A program made the position numbers and the translations under genes. A stretch of 64,000 nucleotides of DNA, taken from NCBI GenBank assembly GCA_001931875.2, contig MSJH02000818.1:372001-436000 (forward strand), in the 5' to 3' direction. The notes under the pieces were generated by a model. It did not search any database and was not told where the DNA came from. It saw only the letters and a list, made by a program, of their open reading frames with translations. This stretch comes from Byssochlamys sp. IMV 00236. Lineage: Eukaryota; Ascomycota; Eurotiomycetes; Eurotiales; Thermoascaceae. Position 1 is the stretch's first letter; each line of letters starts with the position of its first letter. Positions 23,798-34,592 of this stretch are shown here, one piece after another.

Positions 23798-24151
23798 ATG
23801 TCGATTCCGAAACAGGTGTTAGAGAAATTCATTCAGAATTTCAACATACCTAAAGCAAAATCGAAACTCTCCGCCGAAAATGCTGGAGGAAGGCTCTTTC
23901 CGTCGAGAAATACCAAAAACGATGCAGCATCCAATTTTCGAGCCGACCAAGGGTCTCCGTACACGAATGACCCTAACACCTTCTCGGTCAACGTGCAAGC
24001 AAACGCGAACGCCTCAAATACCTCTGTCAGAAGATTCGCAGAAAAAAATCCAGACAAGAAACTCTTCGCATTTCCTATGAAGAAGGACGATACTGATGAA
24101 GATGTGAAAAAGAAAATGATTGACGCGGCAAAATCTGGAGGATATATGTAG
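23798..24151 (+). CDS. Small hypothetical protein, 117 aa
   Basis: Lysine- and asparagine-rich frame without introns. It starts MSIPKQVLEKFIQNFNIPK and has a middle Asn/Ala-rich stretch and a Lys/Asp-rich end (KKDDTDEDVKKKMIDAAKSG). No signal peptide, membrane segment or known motif. Codon use looks gene-like and the frame is the longest one here, but nothing else supports it. It lies 280 bp downstream of the phosphotransferase gene, within the segment separating the transporter pieces. Confidence 0.35.
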   Translation: MSIPKQVLEKFIQNFNIPKAKSKLSAENAGGRLFPSRNTKNDAASNFRADQGSPYTNDPNTFSVNVQANANASNTSVRRFAEKNPDKKLFAFPMKKDDTDEDVKKKMIDAAKSGGYM

Positions 24152-24419
24152 CTGGAAAGTTCTTACATCATCTCCCTGCTGGATGTCGGTTCAGGATTAA
24201 GCTTTGACAATGTTGTGATTAAGTGCGCTCCCATCATCTGATGGGGGGGGGAAACTCGTCTTGGGAGTGCTGAGCGCCAATATATATATAACTGTTTTGG
24301 TATATCCTCTTTTCCGTTCGCCACCATGGTTTCTGGAACTCCCTTCGTCAGTTCCAAATGAGCCTTCGACCTCCGCTCATATACACAAGGGTGAGACTAT
24401 TTGCATGCCCCTTGTGCAG

Positions 24420-24752
24420 TATGGTCTTTCTGCTGTGGTGGGGAAGGCTGGCGCGGCTATTGGTACGGAGGCGTTCACGCCGATTCAGGATAATTTGGGG
24501 AAGAAATGGACGTTTATCATCGCTGCGATTTGTGGGGTGGTGGGAGTGTTGGTGACGTGGTTCTTTGTGCCGGATATCTCGGGGGAGGATCTTAAGTATC
24601 GCGATGAGCAGTTCAGAGCGTATTTGGTCGCGCATGGTTGGGATGGGGAGATGGGTGAGGATGATTTGAAGGCGGTTGCAGATCAGGGGATTCCTCCAGC
24701 TGTGACGGAGGGGGGCGGGAGGATTCCTGCCAATGCCAACGAGAAGGCATGA
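24420..24752 (+). pseudogene. MFS phosphate transporter, 3' fragment
   Basis: C-terminal end of the same permease family as 20321-21253, on the same strand. It begins at YGLSAVVGKAGAAIGTEAF and includes LGKKWTFIIAAICGVVGVL (last membrane helix) and the cytoplasmic tail with DISGEDL and FRAYLVAHGW, ending at a normal TGA. The middle of a typical transporter (about 170 residues) is absent between the two pieces. Upstream the frame is open to 24261, but that sequence does not resemble the family. I infer one ancestral gene split by insertion plus deletion; two unrelated fragments are the alternative. Confidence 0.8.
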
Positions 24753-25200
24753 TGATATGATTCGATATGATACGTTTAATTCGATTGTGGATAGAGATTT
24801 GTTATGAATCCTTTCCCTGAAGTGCAAGACCGTTTGAATCACTTACGAAGACGTGATGGTCTGAGCTACGGGGTAAGAGTTAGGCGATATCCGTGGTGAC
24901 CATAGGCGAGGATACTCTCCATGTATGTACACCCCACCACTTGAAGCTCATATATTACTCGAAGGCTTTGAAAGAAAAGAAAAAGAGAAACACCTGGTGT
25001 GATTCCTTGCTGAAACTCCGCATCTATATAGACGGCTATATGCATGTGGATGGGATATCAAGATAAAGGACGACATAAGAGTAGAACTCTTGAGACGTTT
25101 CAAAACATCATCATAAAAACCTCAGTATGATGCAGACCTGTATGTAGCAAACCCAGCAAATCCTGTAATAACCTAGAACGCCTTAAATGCGATATATTTT
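24753..25200. other. Intergenic, convergent flanks
   Basis: 450 bp between the transporter fragment and the ZIP gene 3' end. AT-rich; nothing recognisable. Confidence 0.4.
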
Positions 25201-26280
25201 TTAAGCCCACTTTCCGAGTAACGCCATAAGCAATGCACCCAAGCAGAGCAAACCGAACGCGGATAAAACGGTAGTGATGGGGGCTCTCCGCATGGCCGTG
25301 CTGAACATGAATTCGTGTGCCATAAGCTCCACGAGCGCGGTATAGATGAGGATCCCTGCCGAGATAGAATCGAAGATACCGTTAACGATCAGGGTCGTGC
25401 GGCCCTCTGGTGGATAAGCGTTGCGCACGCCCAGGCCAATGGCAATGGCGATGGGGGTGGTCAGGCCGAAAGCGATACCCATGATGTACGGGGTAAGTCT
25501 CTTCGACTTCGGCCAAGGGATCGTTGCGAGGCGGGAACCCAGACCCAGACCCTCGAAAGTCTGGTGAAAGACCAGCACGATGTACAGTGTCGTGAATTCT
25601 TCGCCCGAGACAGCCAGCGTCAGGCCAATGAATACCGAATGGAAGATGATACCGAACTCCAGGATGAAGATGGCGGTCAATTGCGCCACATAGTCTTCCA
25701 ATGCAGTCGGACCCTTCTCGTTCATCTCTGCATCGCGGTGCTCCAACGAATGGCTCAAGTGATCCTCACCCGGCACATTGCCTTTGGGGTCATTCACCAC
25801 ACTAAGATGGGGCTCACTTGCGGCTTCCAGATCCTGGTGGGGTTGATGATCGTCATGCTCGTGAGCATGGTCGTGACCAAAATTGCCATAGCGCATCACC
25901 ATCAATTCGACGAAGAATAGGACAACGATGGTCATGAGAATGATCCCCTCCACCCAGCTGTATTCTGTGATCGGGCCAGTCAGACACTCGTTTGTCAACG
26001 CTTCTTCCGCCGGCGCTAGTAGATGGATGAAGGCCGTTGCGACGATGACACCGGAGCCAAAATACTTTGCAATGAAAAAGACCCATCCGGGAATGCCTGA
26101 GCCACCAAAGTTCCGTGCAAGGACCGGGAAGACTGCACCAAACATCGATCCGACCATGATGACGAAGATGGATGATATCCGCAGACCCATACGGCCATCG
26201 TATTCGTTGCCCGTGTCACATTGTGGGACAGCCTGGTCGCCGTCGCGAGCGATCAGGGTGCTGATGAGGCTCATATCCAT
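25201..26280 (-). CDS. ZIP-family plasma-membrane zinc importer (ZrfA/ZrfB-like)
   Basis: Zinc uptake permease of the fungal Zrt1/ZrfA group, 359 residues without introns. About eight hydrophobic helices; the variable cytoplasmic loop carries a histidine cluster GHDHAHEHDDHQPH (about residues 136-148). Conserved helices show FGSGVIVATAFIHLLAPA, EFGIIFHSVFIGLTLAVSG (metal site HSxxxG) and VFHQTFEGLGLGSRL (HxxxEG). The protein ends ...LLGKWA. The start ATG precedes a short hydrophilic N-terminus with C21, common in the group. Zinc-response-like partial palindromes lie upstream at 26439 and 26670; regulation by a Zap1/ZafA-type factor is expected from the family but not shown here. Confidence 0.95.
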   Translation of the reverse strand: MDMSLISTLIARDGDQAVPQCDTGNEYDGRMGLRISSIFVIMVGSMFGAVFPVLARNFGGSGIPGWVFFIAKYFGSGVIVATAFIHLLAPAEEALTNECLTGPITEYSWVEGIILMTIVVLFFVELMVMRYGNFGHDHAHEHDDHQPHQDLEAASEPHLSVVNDPKGNVPGEDHLSHSLEHRDAEMNEKGPTALEDYVAQLTAIFILEFGIIFHSVFIGLTLAVSGEEFTTLYIVLVFHQTFEGLGLGSRLATIPWPKSKRLTPYIMGIAFGLTTPIAIAIGLGVRNAYPPEGRTTLIVNGIFDSISAGILIYTALVELMAHEFMFSTAMRRAPITTVLSAFGLLCLGALLMALLGKWA

Positions 26281-28631
26281 GATGGTTGGCTGCTCTTAGG
26301 GCTGCAATCTAGCTCAGGCTCGATTTGCCAGTGCCTGAATCGATAGTCTTTCCCCTGTACTCTCGCTGCAGGCGCACGATTGGATAGATGAAGGAGCCGC
26401 GGACAAGTCGGATCCTTTTTAAGATTGACACTCTGGGGACCTTGGGAGAAGCAGACAGTCTCTTATCCCACGCCAAGCACCCACGCACAGCAGCCAAGTC
26501 CAAGACAATGGTAGTCAGGGCCAATCTGAGAGAAAGACAGCAATGGCCAAGAAGAAGAAAATCCGCATTGGATCGTGGCAGACGCTGGACGAGGGAGAGG
26601 AAGTCATGGCGTAAGAAAAAAAGCCGTGCGAGGGAGGGGAAGAAGTTAGAAGAGGAACTACTTTTGGGGACCTTGGAGGCACGAGAGAAAGCTTGAGTCC
26701 GACCCAGGAAAGGAAGGCGCCCGTCGGCTCTCCGCAAGAGCATTTCCCGCGTGTATGATTGGCCCGTTGGGTCGCGTGCCTCGATCCCGCGCTTACCTCA
26801 GCATTTCCTCTCCTCGACCTCGACGAGTCAACACTCAATGACTTACTTAGTTAACACTCGATCTCGCGTGGCGACGATCGATCCAGCATTCCAGATCGGA
26901 CCAGCAATGATGCTAACTCTCCTCTGCGCTTAAATGCCACGTGGGAATGGTTTCCCCAGACGGTAGAACTCCTCTTCTCTCTCTCTCTCTCGCGGTATTC
27001 TCAGTCAAGTGGCAGACAGTGCCGCAGCTGTCCTCACCCCCAAGGTCCTCATTTTAGGTTCTTGGCGTTTATGTCACTCTCACCCTCGTCACGAACGGCG
27101 GTGCATCACCAACATAGCCATACAAAGAGCGAGATTACCATAGACTGGCGAATCTGTCGTGTATCCCGTCTTCACTGTTGATCGACAGGCAAAATGGCCA
27201 TGAGAGTCGACGTCGATGTTAACCTCACTAAAGGCGTCCTGCAAGCTTATAATCTCCATCTCTGCTAGAACGGCAGAAGGACAGCAGAAGCGACTACACT
27301 ATTTGTCATTGTTTTCGTTGCTTTTTTTCTTCCTTTTTCTTGGGTCTCCTTGGCAGAATACCTCATAGTGTAGAAATGAATTTTCCCTTCCTCTTCTTCT
27401 TCTTCTTCTTCTTCTTCTTCTTCTGAGCAATTATTGAATAACCTATCGATAGCAAGCCTTTCGTTCTTCTCACCAGCTCAGGGTCTAAGCAAGAAGCTAA
27501 CAGAAAGGAATGAGATGACTACGCCTTTTTTTTCATGTGCAGGACCACGTCAACTCCAGAGTTCGAAGGCTGGCCTCAGGTTCAAATAGAGCATCTAAAA
27601 ACCGGGCCCCGGACACGCCCGTATACATACAAGAATAGGACATACCACTATGTATTTCTTTTCAGTGAAAAGGGTTTACAGTTCAACCCCTTCTCTCAAG
27701 GTAGTATCAGCCCAGAGCTCCATGTCTGGCCTACATTTTACGAGCTAAAATATAATGCGCATAGGATACGGACCCTCCTTGACCAGGTGCTAGTCCACCC
27801 CATGTGAGAAGAAAGAAAAGCTGTCACCAAATAGCTTAGGCTGGCCTGTCTTCCTGGTATCGGTGCGATCAACGTCATGGCTCTTTAGTTAGGTTTCACA
27901 CTGGGACTATCAAGCTGCCTTCATAACTGCTGATATAGATGTGTCGATTCCCACTATAGGGCATCCACTCCAAGCATGAAATCGACCCAGGTTGAAAGTG
28001 AATGATTATACAGTATGTGGTCGCACGTTAGCCAATCTTCACGTGCGGATCAAGAAGCTGCGCGGTGCTTTTGAGATATATAACGTTGCTGGACGTCCAT
28101 CGCTTCGAAATTGTCTTATCGCCAGTTCTCGAATGGCTCTTGAGTAACAGGAATATCAAAAGATGGACCAAGAGGCTTATGTTCAAGACTTCTTTCCTGA
28201 GATGGCATTTACTAAAAGCACAACGCACAGACTCGACACGCTTAACAGTCCCAGGATAGTCATATCTTGTGGAATTACCCAATCACTGATAACGATACCT
28301 AAGATCGTGCTACATTGAGTCTTCCTGACCATAAAGATACTTAGTTGAGAGGAAATTAGCGCCTGCGCAATCAAGACCGACACATCATAGGAATAACGCT
28401 CGAAAAAGGACGACGTTATTTTTGGAAAAGAAAAAAGCATCCCAAACATCCTGCAAACACGCTCAAAACAGAAGACCCGTTCGTTGGATGCCTCGCTTCG
28501 TGTCATTCATTCATAACTCCGTGCCGCTGGTTCATGCCTGCCGCTCGTGCCCAGCACCTTCGAACACCATTTTTTGTGAACGGCTGTTGAAGCGAGAAGT
28601 CGATCCATAAAGAGAAGGCTGAAGAGATGAT
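26281..28631. other. Intergenic 2.35 kb
   Basis: Promoter of the ZIP gene (first ~600 bp) and 3' flank of the LURP-one gene. Contains a CT tract near 26970-26992 and a CTT microsatellite at 27391-27424. Open frames at 27535-27807 and nearby lack recognisable features. Confidence 0.4.
27391..27424. repeat. CTT trinucleotide microsatellite
   Basis: About eleven CTT units in intergenic DNA, likely length-polymorphic. Confidence 0.8.
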
Positions 28632-29420
28632 TTAATAGTTCGCGCTGAAAACCCAGTCCGACGCCATAACAGCAATTGCAACAATCTAGGGTCGGGTTAG
28701 TTTCTGTGTAAACGCTTGCAACAATAACAGAAATCGTTAACTAGTTAACTAGCTGGAAACTCTTACCAATGACAAGTCCACACCAGGAGTGACCATCACT
28801 TCAAGAACCGGGCGATAACCGCGCCGCGATTCCGGGAAGAGGGCCAGTTTCTTATTATGGGCGAGACTCTCGCGCACTTCCGCCACTTTCCGGTCCCCAT
28901 CCACCACATCGAACAGCGCTAGGGCGTTGCCATGCCTTTCGATGTTCAATTTGAGCCTCTTCTCTTCATCCGGCTTCGATTCCATGGCAGCTACGTTCTT
29001 GAACGTGATATTGAAGCTTCCGTAAGCCGAGCCGCCACGGCTGAAGATCAGTCGCGGGGCACCGGTAGCGATCTTGGAGATACTACTTCCGGGCAGCGTC
29101 ACGGACCAAACATTCTTAAAGGACATCTTTCGGTGAAGCTCGAACAATGGCAACCCTGAGGCATCACGAAACTCCCGGCACGAGCGGTTGCTGGACTTGC
29201 GACCGGTCACCGTGAACATAGTCACCCCATCTTCATCCTCGATTCTGTACGCCGTCTGCGATTGAGCGTCGCCCAGCGGCCTCAGAATCAGGGATACCTT
29301 CGACTCGGTCACATACTCATTGCGGATGGCGATTGGTCGATCGGGCGCCTTCAGGATACGGCGATAATTCGGGCTTTTCGTATAAGAAAACCGCTTGGTC
29401 TCCGTGTATATCGCTGGCAT
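28632..29420 (-). CDS. LURP-one-related (tubby-like fold) protein
   Basis: Two exons, 29420-28767 and 28685-28632, give 235 residues. Matches the LURP-one/DUF567 group, a beta-barrel around a central helix related to tubby and scramblase folds. Visible pieces are the strands KVSLILRPLGDA, TMFTVTGRK, LFELHRKMSFKNVWSV, and the C-terminal buried helix encoded by the last exon (IVAIAVMASDWVF). The short exon is joined by a GTAAGA donor and CCCTAG acceptor in phase 0; without it the helix would be lost. Start at 29420 (MPAIYTETKRFSYTK) is preferred; the frame stays open 51 codons further upstream. The biological role of fungal members is not established. Confidence 0.85.
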
Positions 29421-30178
29421 CGTGGGCTTTGGGGTGCGTGTCTGATTACTGTCCTGGGTTCCGTCGCTGTGCCTCAGTTGCGGGGTAAGGACGCCTTTTA
29501 ATAATAATGCCGTCTTCCAGGACAGTCTCGATTCCTCGAGGTATCCGCGTAGTCCAACCTGCAATGACTTCATTGCACACAGCCCCCCCCGTCTCTTTTA
29601 GCACCATCTCCATACTCTAGAGTCTAGCTATCCAGGGAGAGCCCACCACAATTAACTATCGCTGTCGTCGTCTGACGGACTTCTCCGCTCCAGCGATCTC
29701 GTGACAGACATCCAGTCACATAATTAATCCACAGCCAAGCGCGAATACTGGCCTACTTTGGGAACTAATGCAACCTTCCAGCTTTGGTAGCAGCTCGGCG
29801 CTGTATGAACACCTCGATGGGCCCGTTCCGTCGTCTACGATGGGCTGGATCAAATGGCTCGCTCATTTATTAATTCAGCCCGAGGCCCCGAAGCCACGAT
29901 GAGGAGAGAAAGAGAAAACCTACTGATCCGGGGAAGTTCTTTACCGACACTCACTTATACTTACTCTATCTAATCTGTGCGCAGTCCGGACACATTCCCC
30001 GTGCCTTGATTGATACTCATCACAATGTGGGTCATTTCTTCCAGTGAGCAGTAGTAGTGATTACTTGGCCTGCGTTGGCACATCCCGGCAAAGATAGATA
30101 CACTCCGCTCATGCGAAAGAACTGGACGCGTCGAGGTTGTCAGGCCGGGCCCCAGGATTTTATCCCATGCCATGGTCT
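29421..30178. other. Intergenic, LURP-one promoter side
   Basis: 760 bp upstream of the LURP-one gene up to the MITE target site. No gene seen. Confidence 0.4.
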
Positions 30179-30470
30179 TATCCCAGTAGGGATGGTGAAA
30201 TATTGAAATGGGGGGTCAATTTCACGAAACGTGAAATTTCAACCCTTTTTTTCGTTTCGAAATTCGAAACGCACGGACCATAAGTGGGGCGCACTTATTA
30301 CAAATTAGGAAACACGGAGAGTAAATCAGCTAATAATAATTCAGTTAGGTGGTTACTAATTGATTAGTAACATTTCAAAATTTCACACATTTCATTTCAT
30401 GAAATTCAGACCCCCAAATTTTATGAAATTTCTGAAATTTTGAATTTCAAATGCCATCCCTATATCCCAG
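30179..30470. mobile_element. hAT-type MITE with 8-bp target duplication
   Basis: The element body is 30187-30462 (276 bp). It begins TAGGGATGG and ends CCATCCCTA, a perfect 9-bp terminal inverted repeat. It is flanked on both sides by the direct repeat TATCCCAG (30179-30186 and 30463-30470). An 8-bp duplication and TAGGG termini are the signature of hAT transposons. Inside, imperfect subterminal repeats built on GAAATTTC and GGGGGTC extend the inverted repeats for about 60-80 bp on each side. There is no coding capacity, so it is non-autonomous and needs a hAT transposase in trans. Confidence 0.88.
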
Positions 30471-32615
30471 GGCCATCTCAGCTATCAGTGCAGCGATAAG
30501 CTCACTAGTCGTGCCACCGATTACTTGGCTTGGTATCTGATCGGCAAGAAATCTGGATCTTCCTCCAGCTTGGCTCGGGAACAACGGGTCCAGCACACCT
30601 TCTTGCGGAAAGATCAACTGCTTATTATCGCACCACCTTCCACTTCAGCATTATTATTACTGTGACGGTTGGATTTTAAATAAGGACCGGTCATCCAAAC
30701 GGTTCTGGAGCTCAAAGGCGTGGACGTGGCAAGTCTTAGAGGCTGACGGTCCGACCCGTTCAGGCAACCATTGTAGCAGATACCGCTTTCAACGTCTCTT
30801 ACCGCCTGTTTTTAGCAGATATGCAGGAACAAAAAGAGACATTTTGAAACAGCTGGAGGGAAGAAAAAAAAATTTTTTTTCTATTATTTCGTTAGCTTAT
30901 CCTCAGCCACAGTCACTGAAACCCGCCCACGCAGGTACGGAATACTTCGACCAAAGGTAGCGAGATGGAGTGGATACAGAGAACAAATCATGACGCAGAA
31001 CAAACGATTCGGTGAACCAAGCCAAGGTTGCAGGTTCCGATACCTACTGATTTAAGTATTATGTTGTCTGTTACGCCAGACCCATTCCCACGAATAACAG
31101 CGTCATCATAACTCAATTCCTAGAGACCCAACAATTACCATATACTACTACTGTCGTCACTTTTTTTACCTACTTTCCCAACGCATACAAAACCCTCGGT
31201 TTCCCATCATATCCAAAACGTCCCCACCGCGAGTACCAGGACGGCAGGACCCTTTCGATATTATTGACAAGCATCCAACGGATCGGTGCCGGCATAAGGT
31301 AGGCAGCCAATTATTCTCGGCCGTACGGTCGAAGCGGACTGAGGAAGAGGAATGGCACGACGTCCGTCAGACCGGCGCGCCGCACGCATGATGGAAGCCT
31401 CCCTTGCCCCACTGGGCCAATTATTAATAATAATACTGGTCTGACAGTTTTGGCTATCTATCTAGCTCTTAGTTCTCCCAAACTGTTTTGACCTCTGAAT
31501 CTGATACCATAGAGAGCCGCAATGGTGGAGATTTCAAAGTGGAAGTTGATTTCGATTCGGAGAATAAATCCATTCTAGATATACCTAAGAGTGGAGGGCT
31601 CCAATCAACCAACCTTACCATTTCCGGAGAAGCCGTTTCAGGTAAGAGTAGAAGAATCTGTCGAGACCTTCCATGAACGTAGCTGTAACTACTCTAAATT
31701 TCACATTAAGCTGAATTGAGAGATGGATGATGAGCAATACTTAAACCAGGGAACCCTATTCCTGCATAAATAATGCACTACACTTGATATTTAAAGATGA
31801 TACGGGTCTCACCTACTTTTAAATATCTACCCATTTCATCCATGCGCCTCTCTTAACCAGCGACGAGAAAGGGCCATCAACCCATAGATAGTTTCTTGGT
31901 TTCTATCTCGCTCTTCGTGCGACGATGATCTATCAATGAAATAATACCGACTCAACTCTTCTGAAAGACCAATGCCGCAATAACCGTATCAACTAGAAGA
32001 ATGGAAATGAGTTTAAATAAATTCCTCAATGTGAATCGAGACAAAAGGAACCATTTCATTATTCGAGTAGAATATACATACCATATAACTACATAGTAGC
32101 ACAATGCGCTCGTGAATCAACAAAAGAAATCAAGACGAACATCCATCAGAAACAACAAAAGAAACCAAACGCAAGCAAAAACATACAACAGCCATTGTAT
32201 GTATACAAGACTTGCTTCGTCTGTACTGTACCGCAGTTTTGGACTTATTAGGGTCCATATAGGAATCGTCTCTACCTCTTATAGCGAAGAAACATTGATA
32301 CAATATAGATCTATATGCAACTAGCTAGCCAAAGGATCATAACTTTTCAATAAGGAGCAGATATCATGCGCTACGACACCTGACAACTATAGCAATGTGG
32401 CAACATTCGCCTTCTTGTTCGTATTCTACTATCCTAGCATTCAGACTGGAGCTAACTATAGCTAACTATACAGGCAGCATCTGAGCGGAGTAACTTAATC
32501 TTCATGACCCACGGTTATCATTCTTCCCGGCTTGTCAGCATTATCATTATCTTATGCTAGGCACTTTCTTTGTGTAAAGGTTAACACCAGATGGCTCTGT
32601 TATTAGGCTCCTCGG

Positions 32616-32619
<4 letters not shown>
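30471..32619. other. Intergenic 2.1 kb
   Basis: No convincing gene. A short frame at 31488-31676 (62 codons, acidic, ending in a basic stretch) has a GTAAGA just after its middle and could be a first exon, but no partner exon is evident. TAATAATAATA runs near 31420-31436. Confidence 0.35.
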
Positions 32620-32655
<36 letters not shown>

Positions 32656-32683
32656 NNNNNNNNNNNNNNNNNNNNTTTTTTTT
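32620..32683. repeat. Poly-T run containing a 20-N assembly gap
   Basis: 36 T, then 20 N (32656-32675), then 8 T. The N block is an assembly artefact at a homopolymer; true length and content are unknown, so sequence may be missing here. Confidence 0.95.
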
Positions 32684-33306
32684 GCGCCTTGGGAGCATAA
32701 CAACCAGCTCCTACACAGCAACAATGATGACGACTCCCAAGTTGGCATATGGGACCAACTAGCGTATGCACCTACTCCTGGTGATTTCGACCGCGATAGA
32801 ACGCCATCTTCTGTCTTTGCATTCTCCCACTATCGTATCCCTTCGCGAACATTCTACCCCGTTGCCCCAGTCTCGGAACTGGTAGGCCGTGTTTCTTAGA
32901 CGAGGCGGAATGGGACAATGGAAGATGTAAACGATGAGCGTGTGCTCTGCGTTGTTTGATCGAGTAGAAAGTCACACTTAATAGCCGAGTTCTGACAAGA
33001 GACACTGAGCAAGACCTGGATTTAAACATCCGTCTTCCTAGAAGAGATGTCAAAAATCAATGTTTTGAAGCCCAACTAAATAATCTCCAAAATATAGCTA
33101 CATAGCTGCGAAAAGGAAACGGGGCCTTGTTTATAAAGGAGAGATGTGAGATTCAGATTTGATTATTCATGAACCAGATTTTTTTGAACCAGGCCTCCAA
33201 GATGGATATTATCTTGCCCATGGATAAAAGATGTCAGTGAATTGTCGCATTTTTTTCACAAAATTCTGCTCCTCTATTGGATTTTGGATCCTGTTAACAA
33301 TGCTAT
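32684..33306. other. Intergenic after the gap
   Basis: A 70-codon stretch directly after the gap (to TAG 32898) is open on the plus strand and could be a gene cut by the gap; no domain is recognised. The remainder is AT-rich and featureless. Confidence 0.3.
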
Positions 33307-33711
33307 TCAAGAATTAGTAAAAAAAATAACCAAAACTGGGGCGTAGCATCCATACAGTGTTCCGTCCCTAGCACGACGAACACGATGAACCTCATGCTCA
33401 AGCTGCTCGAAGTCTGGGTCTTTGAGCATATCTTTCTCAATATCAAGAACTATATGGAATGATTTCTGCTTCATCTCCGGGGATTGCAGTGGTTCAATAT
33501 GCGAGTGATGTATTCTTTGGCTTAGTTCGTTAACAGAGCGACCGGCGGACGATAGGTATGCCATAATGGCACGGTCAAGCTCTGCTGGACCATGATTATC
33601 GAAATCGCTGACACGAAGTCGTAGAATAACACGTTTTGGATGGCCGGGGATGCATTCCGAAACCGATGAACTGTTTAGGACTGGTTCTATCATGACGCTC
33701 GACGTACTCAT
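33307..33711 (-). CDS. Hypothetical protein, 134 aa
   Basis: Open frame with protein-like composition: a strand-like run RVILRLRVSDFD, charged helices (FEQLEHEVHRVRRARDG) and a hydrophobic end (APVLVIFFTNS). No known motif. The 5S rRNA gene starts 125 bp upstream on the same side, which leaves little promoter. It could be the 3' end of a gene whose upstream exons were displaced by the 5S insertion, or not a gene. Confidence 0.35.
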   Translation of the reverse strand: MSTSSVMIEPVLNSSSVSECIPGHPKRVILRLRVSDFDNHGPAELDRAIMAYLSSAGRSVNELSQRIHHSHIEPLQSPEMKQKSFHIVLDIEKDMLKDPDFEQLEHEVHRVRRARDGTLYGCYAPVLVIFFTNS

Positions 33712-33835
33712 GAGGCTGAAGTGTAGGATCGATTGAACAGACGACGACCAATGCGTACTTGTGATCGGTCTGACGATGAAACAAAAACTAGCAGTATAGG
33801 CTCAAGGGAGGTTCAAAAAATAAAGATAAAAAAAT

Positions 33836-33954
33836 ACATACAACAGCAGGGATTCGCTGGTGGTCACCCACCCAACTACTAACCTGCCGGCGTGTGGCTT
33901 AAGTACGGCTGAGCGGACGGGAAGCCCTGTTTTCCACACCCTATGGTCGTATGT
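33836..33954 (-). rRNA. 5S ribosomal RNA
   Basis: 119 nt on the minus strand starting ACATACGACCATAGGGTGTG and ending in the complementary ...TGTTGTATGT, so the terminal helix closes. Conserved internal pieces are CCCGTCCGCTCAGCCGTACT, TTAAGCCACACGCCGG and GTTGGGTGGGTGACCACCAG. A run of seven T follows within about 5 nt, an RNA polymerase III terminator. As in other filamentous ascomycetes the gene is single and dispersed, not in the rDNA array. No disruption seen. Confidence 0.96.
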
Positions 33955-34592
33955 GATTGATATCTTCTCATACTCAAGTCAAAATCAGTTCTCTTATACT
34001 CTTAGGGAGGAGTATCTATGGCCATATATTAGGTAGGTAGTTGTGGAGAACCGAGAATTACTGCTGAAGAGCATATGGTATAGGTCCTATTATATACATG
34101 CTCCTAAGAATAATATCCGGATTACTCGTGCCTTGAACGTATCTACTGCTTGGATGGTCGTGCATGTATCATCATGTCTCTTTCGGACGCTGGTGGTCAG
34201 GTGATTATCATTGCTTCGTACAGAGGAAGGGGTCTGGGACATGTTAGTGTAAAAGGTTTCTCTTTCCTTGTTCGTGAATGGGATACTCTATATCTATATG
34301 TCGAGTTCTCTGGGTATATTGTACATGTCAGATCATTGGGAAAGAAGTCCTCTTGGTAATGATTCACACTTCCGCTATATTCGGTGCAATTGTCTAGTAG
34401 TACAGTCTATCATGGGGTACACTCGAACAAATGCTCTGGCATATGAAAATGACTACAGATTCAGAGGGGATAAGCATCCTCCAATGCAGCTTGGAGATGG
34501 GACAGACGGGAATAAGGAGAAAGGTCCATAAAAAAGGTAGTATTCAAACAAGACAGGAAAGCTATATTGGAAATTTTGAACGCAGACTGTGT
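33955..34592. other. Intergenic ~640 bp
   Basis: Upstream of the 5S gene and beyond the SAM37-like stop. AT-rich; nothing recognised. Confidence 0.4.

Noticed and set aside
27535..27807. 90-codon plus-strand frame
   Set aside because: No motif, no splice context and no neighbours supporting it.
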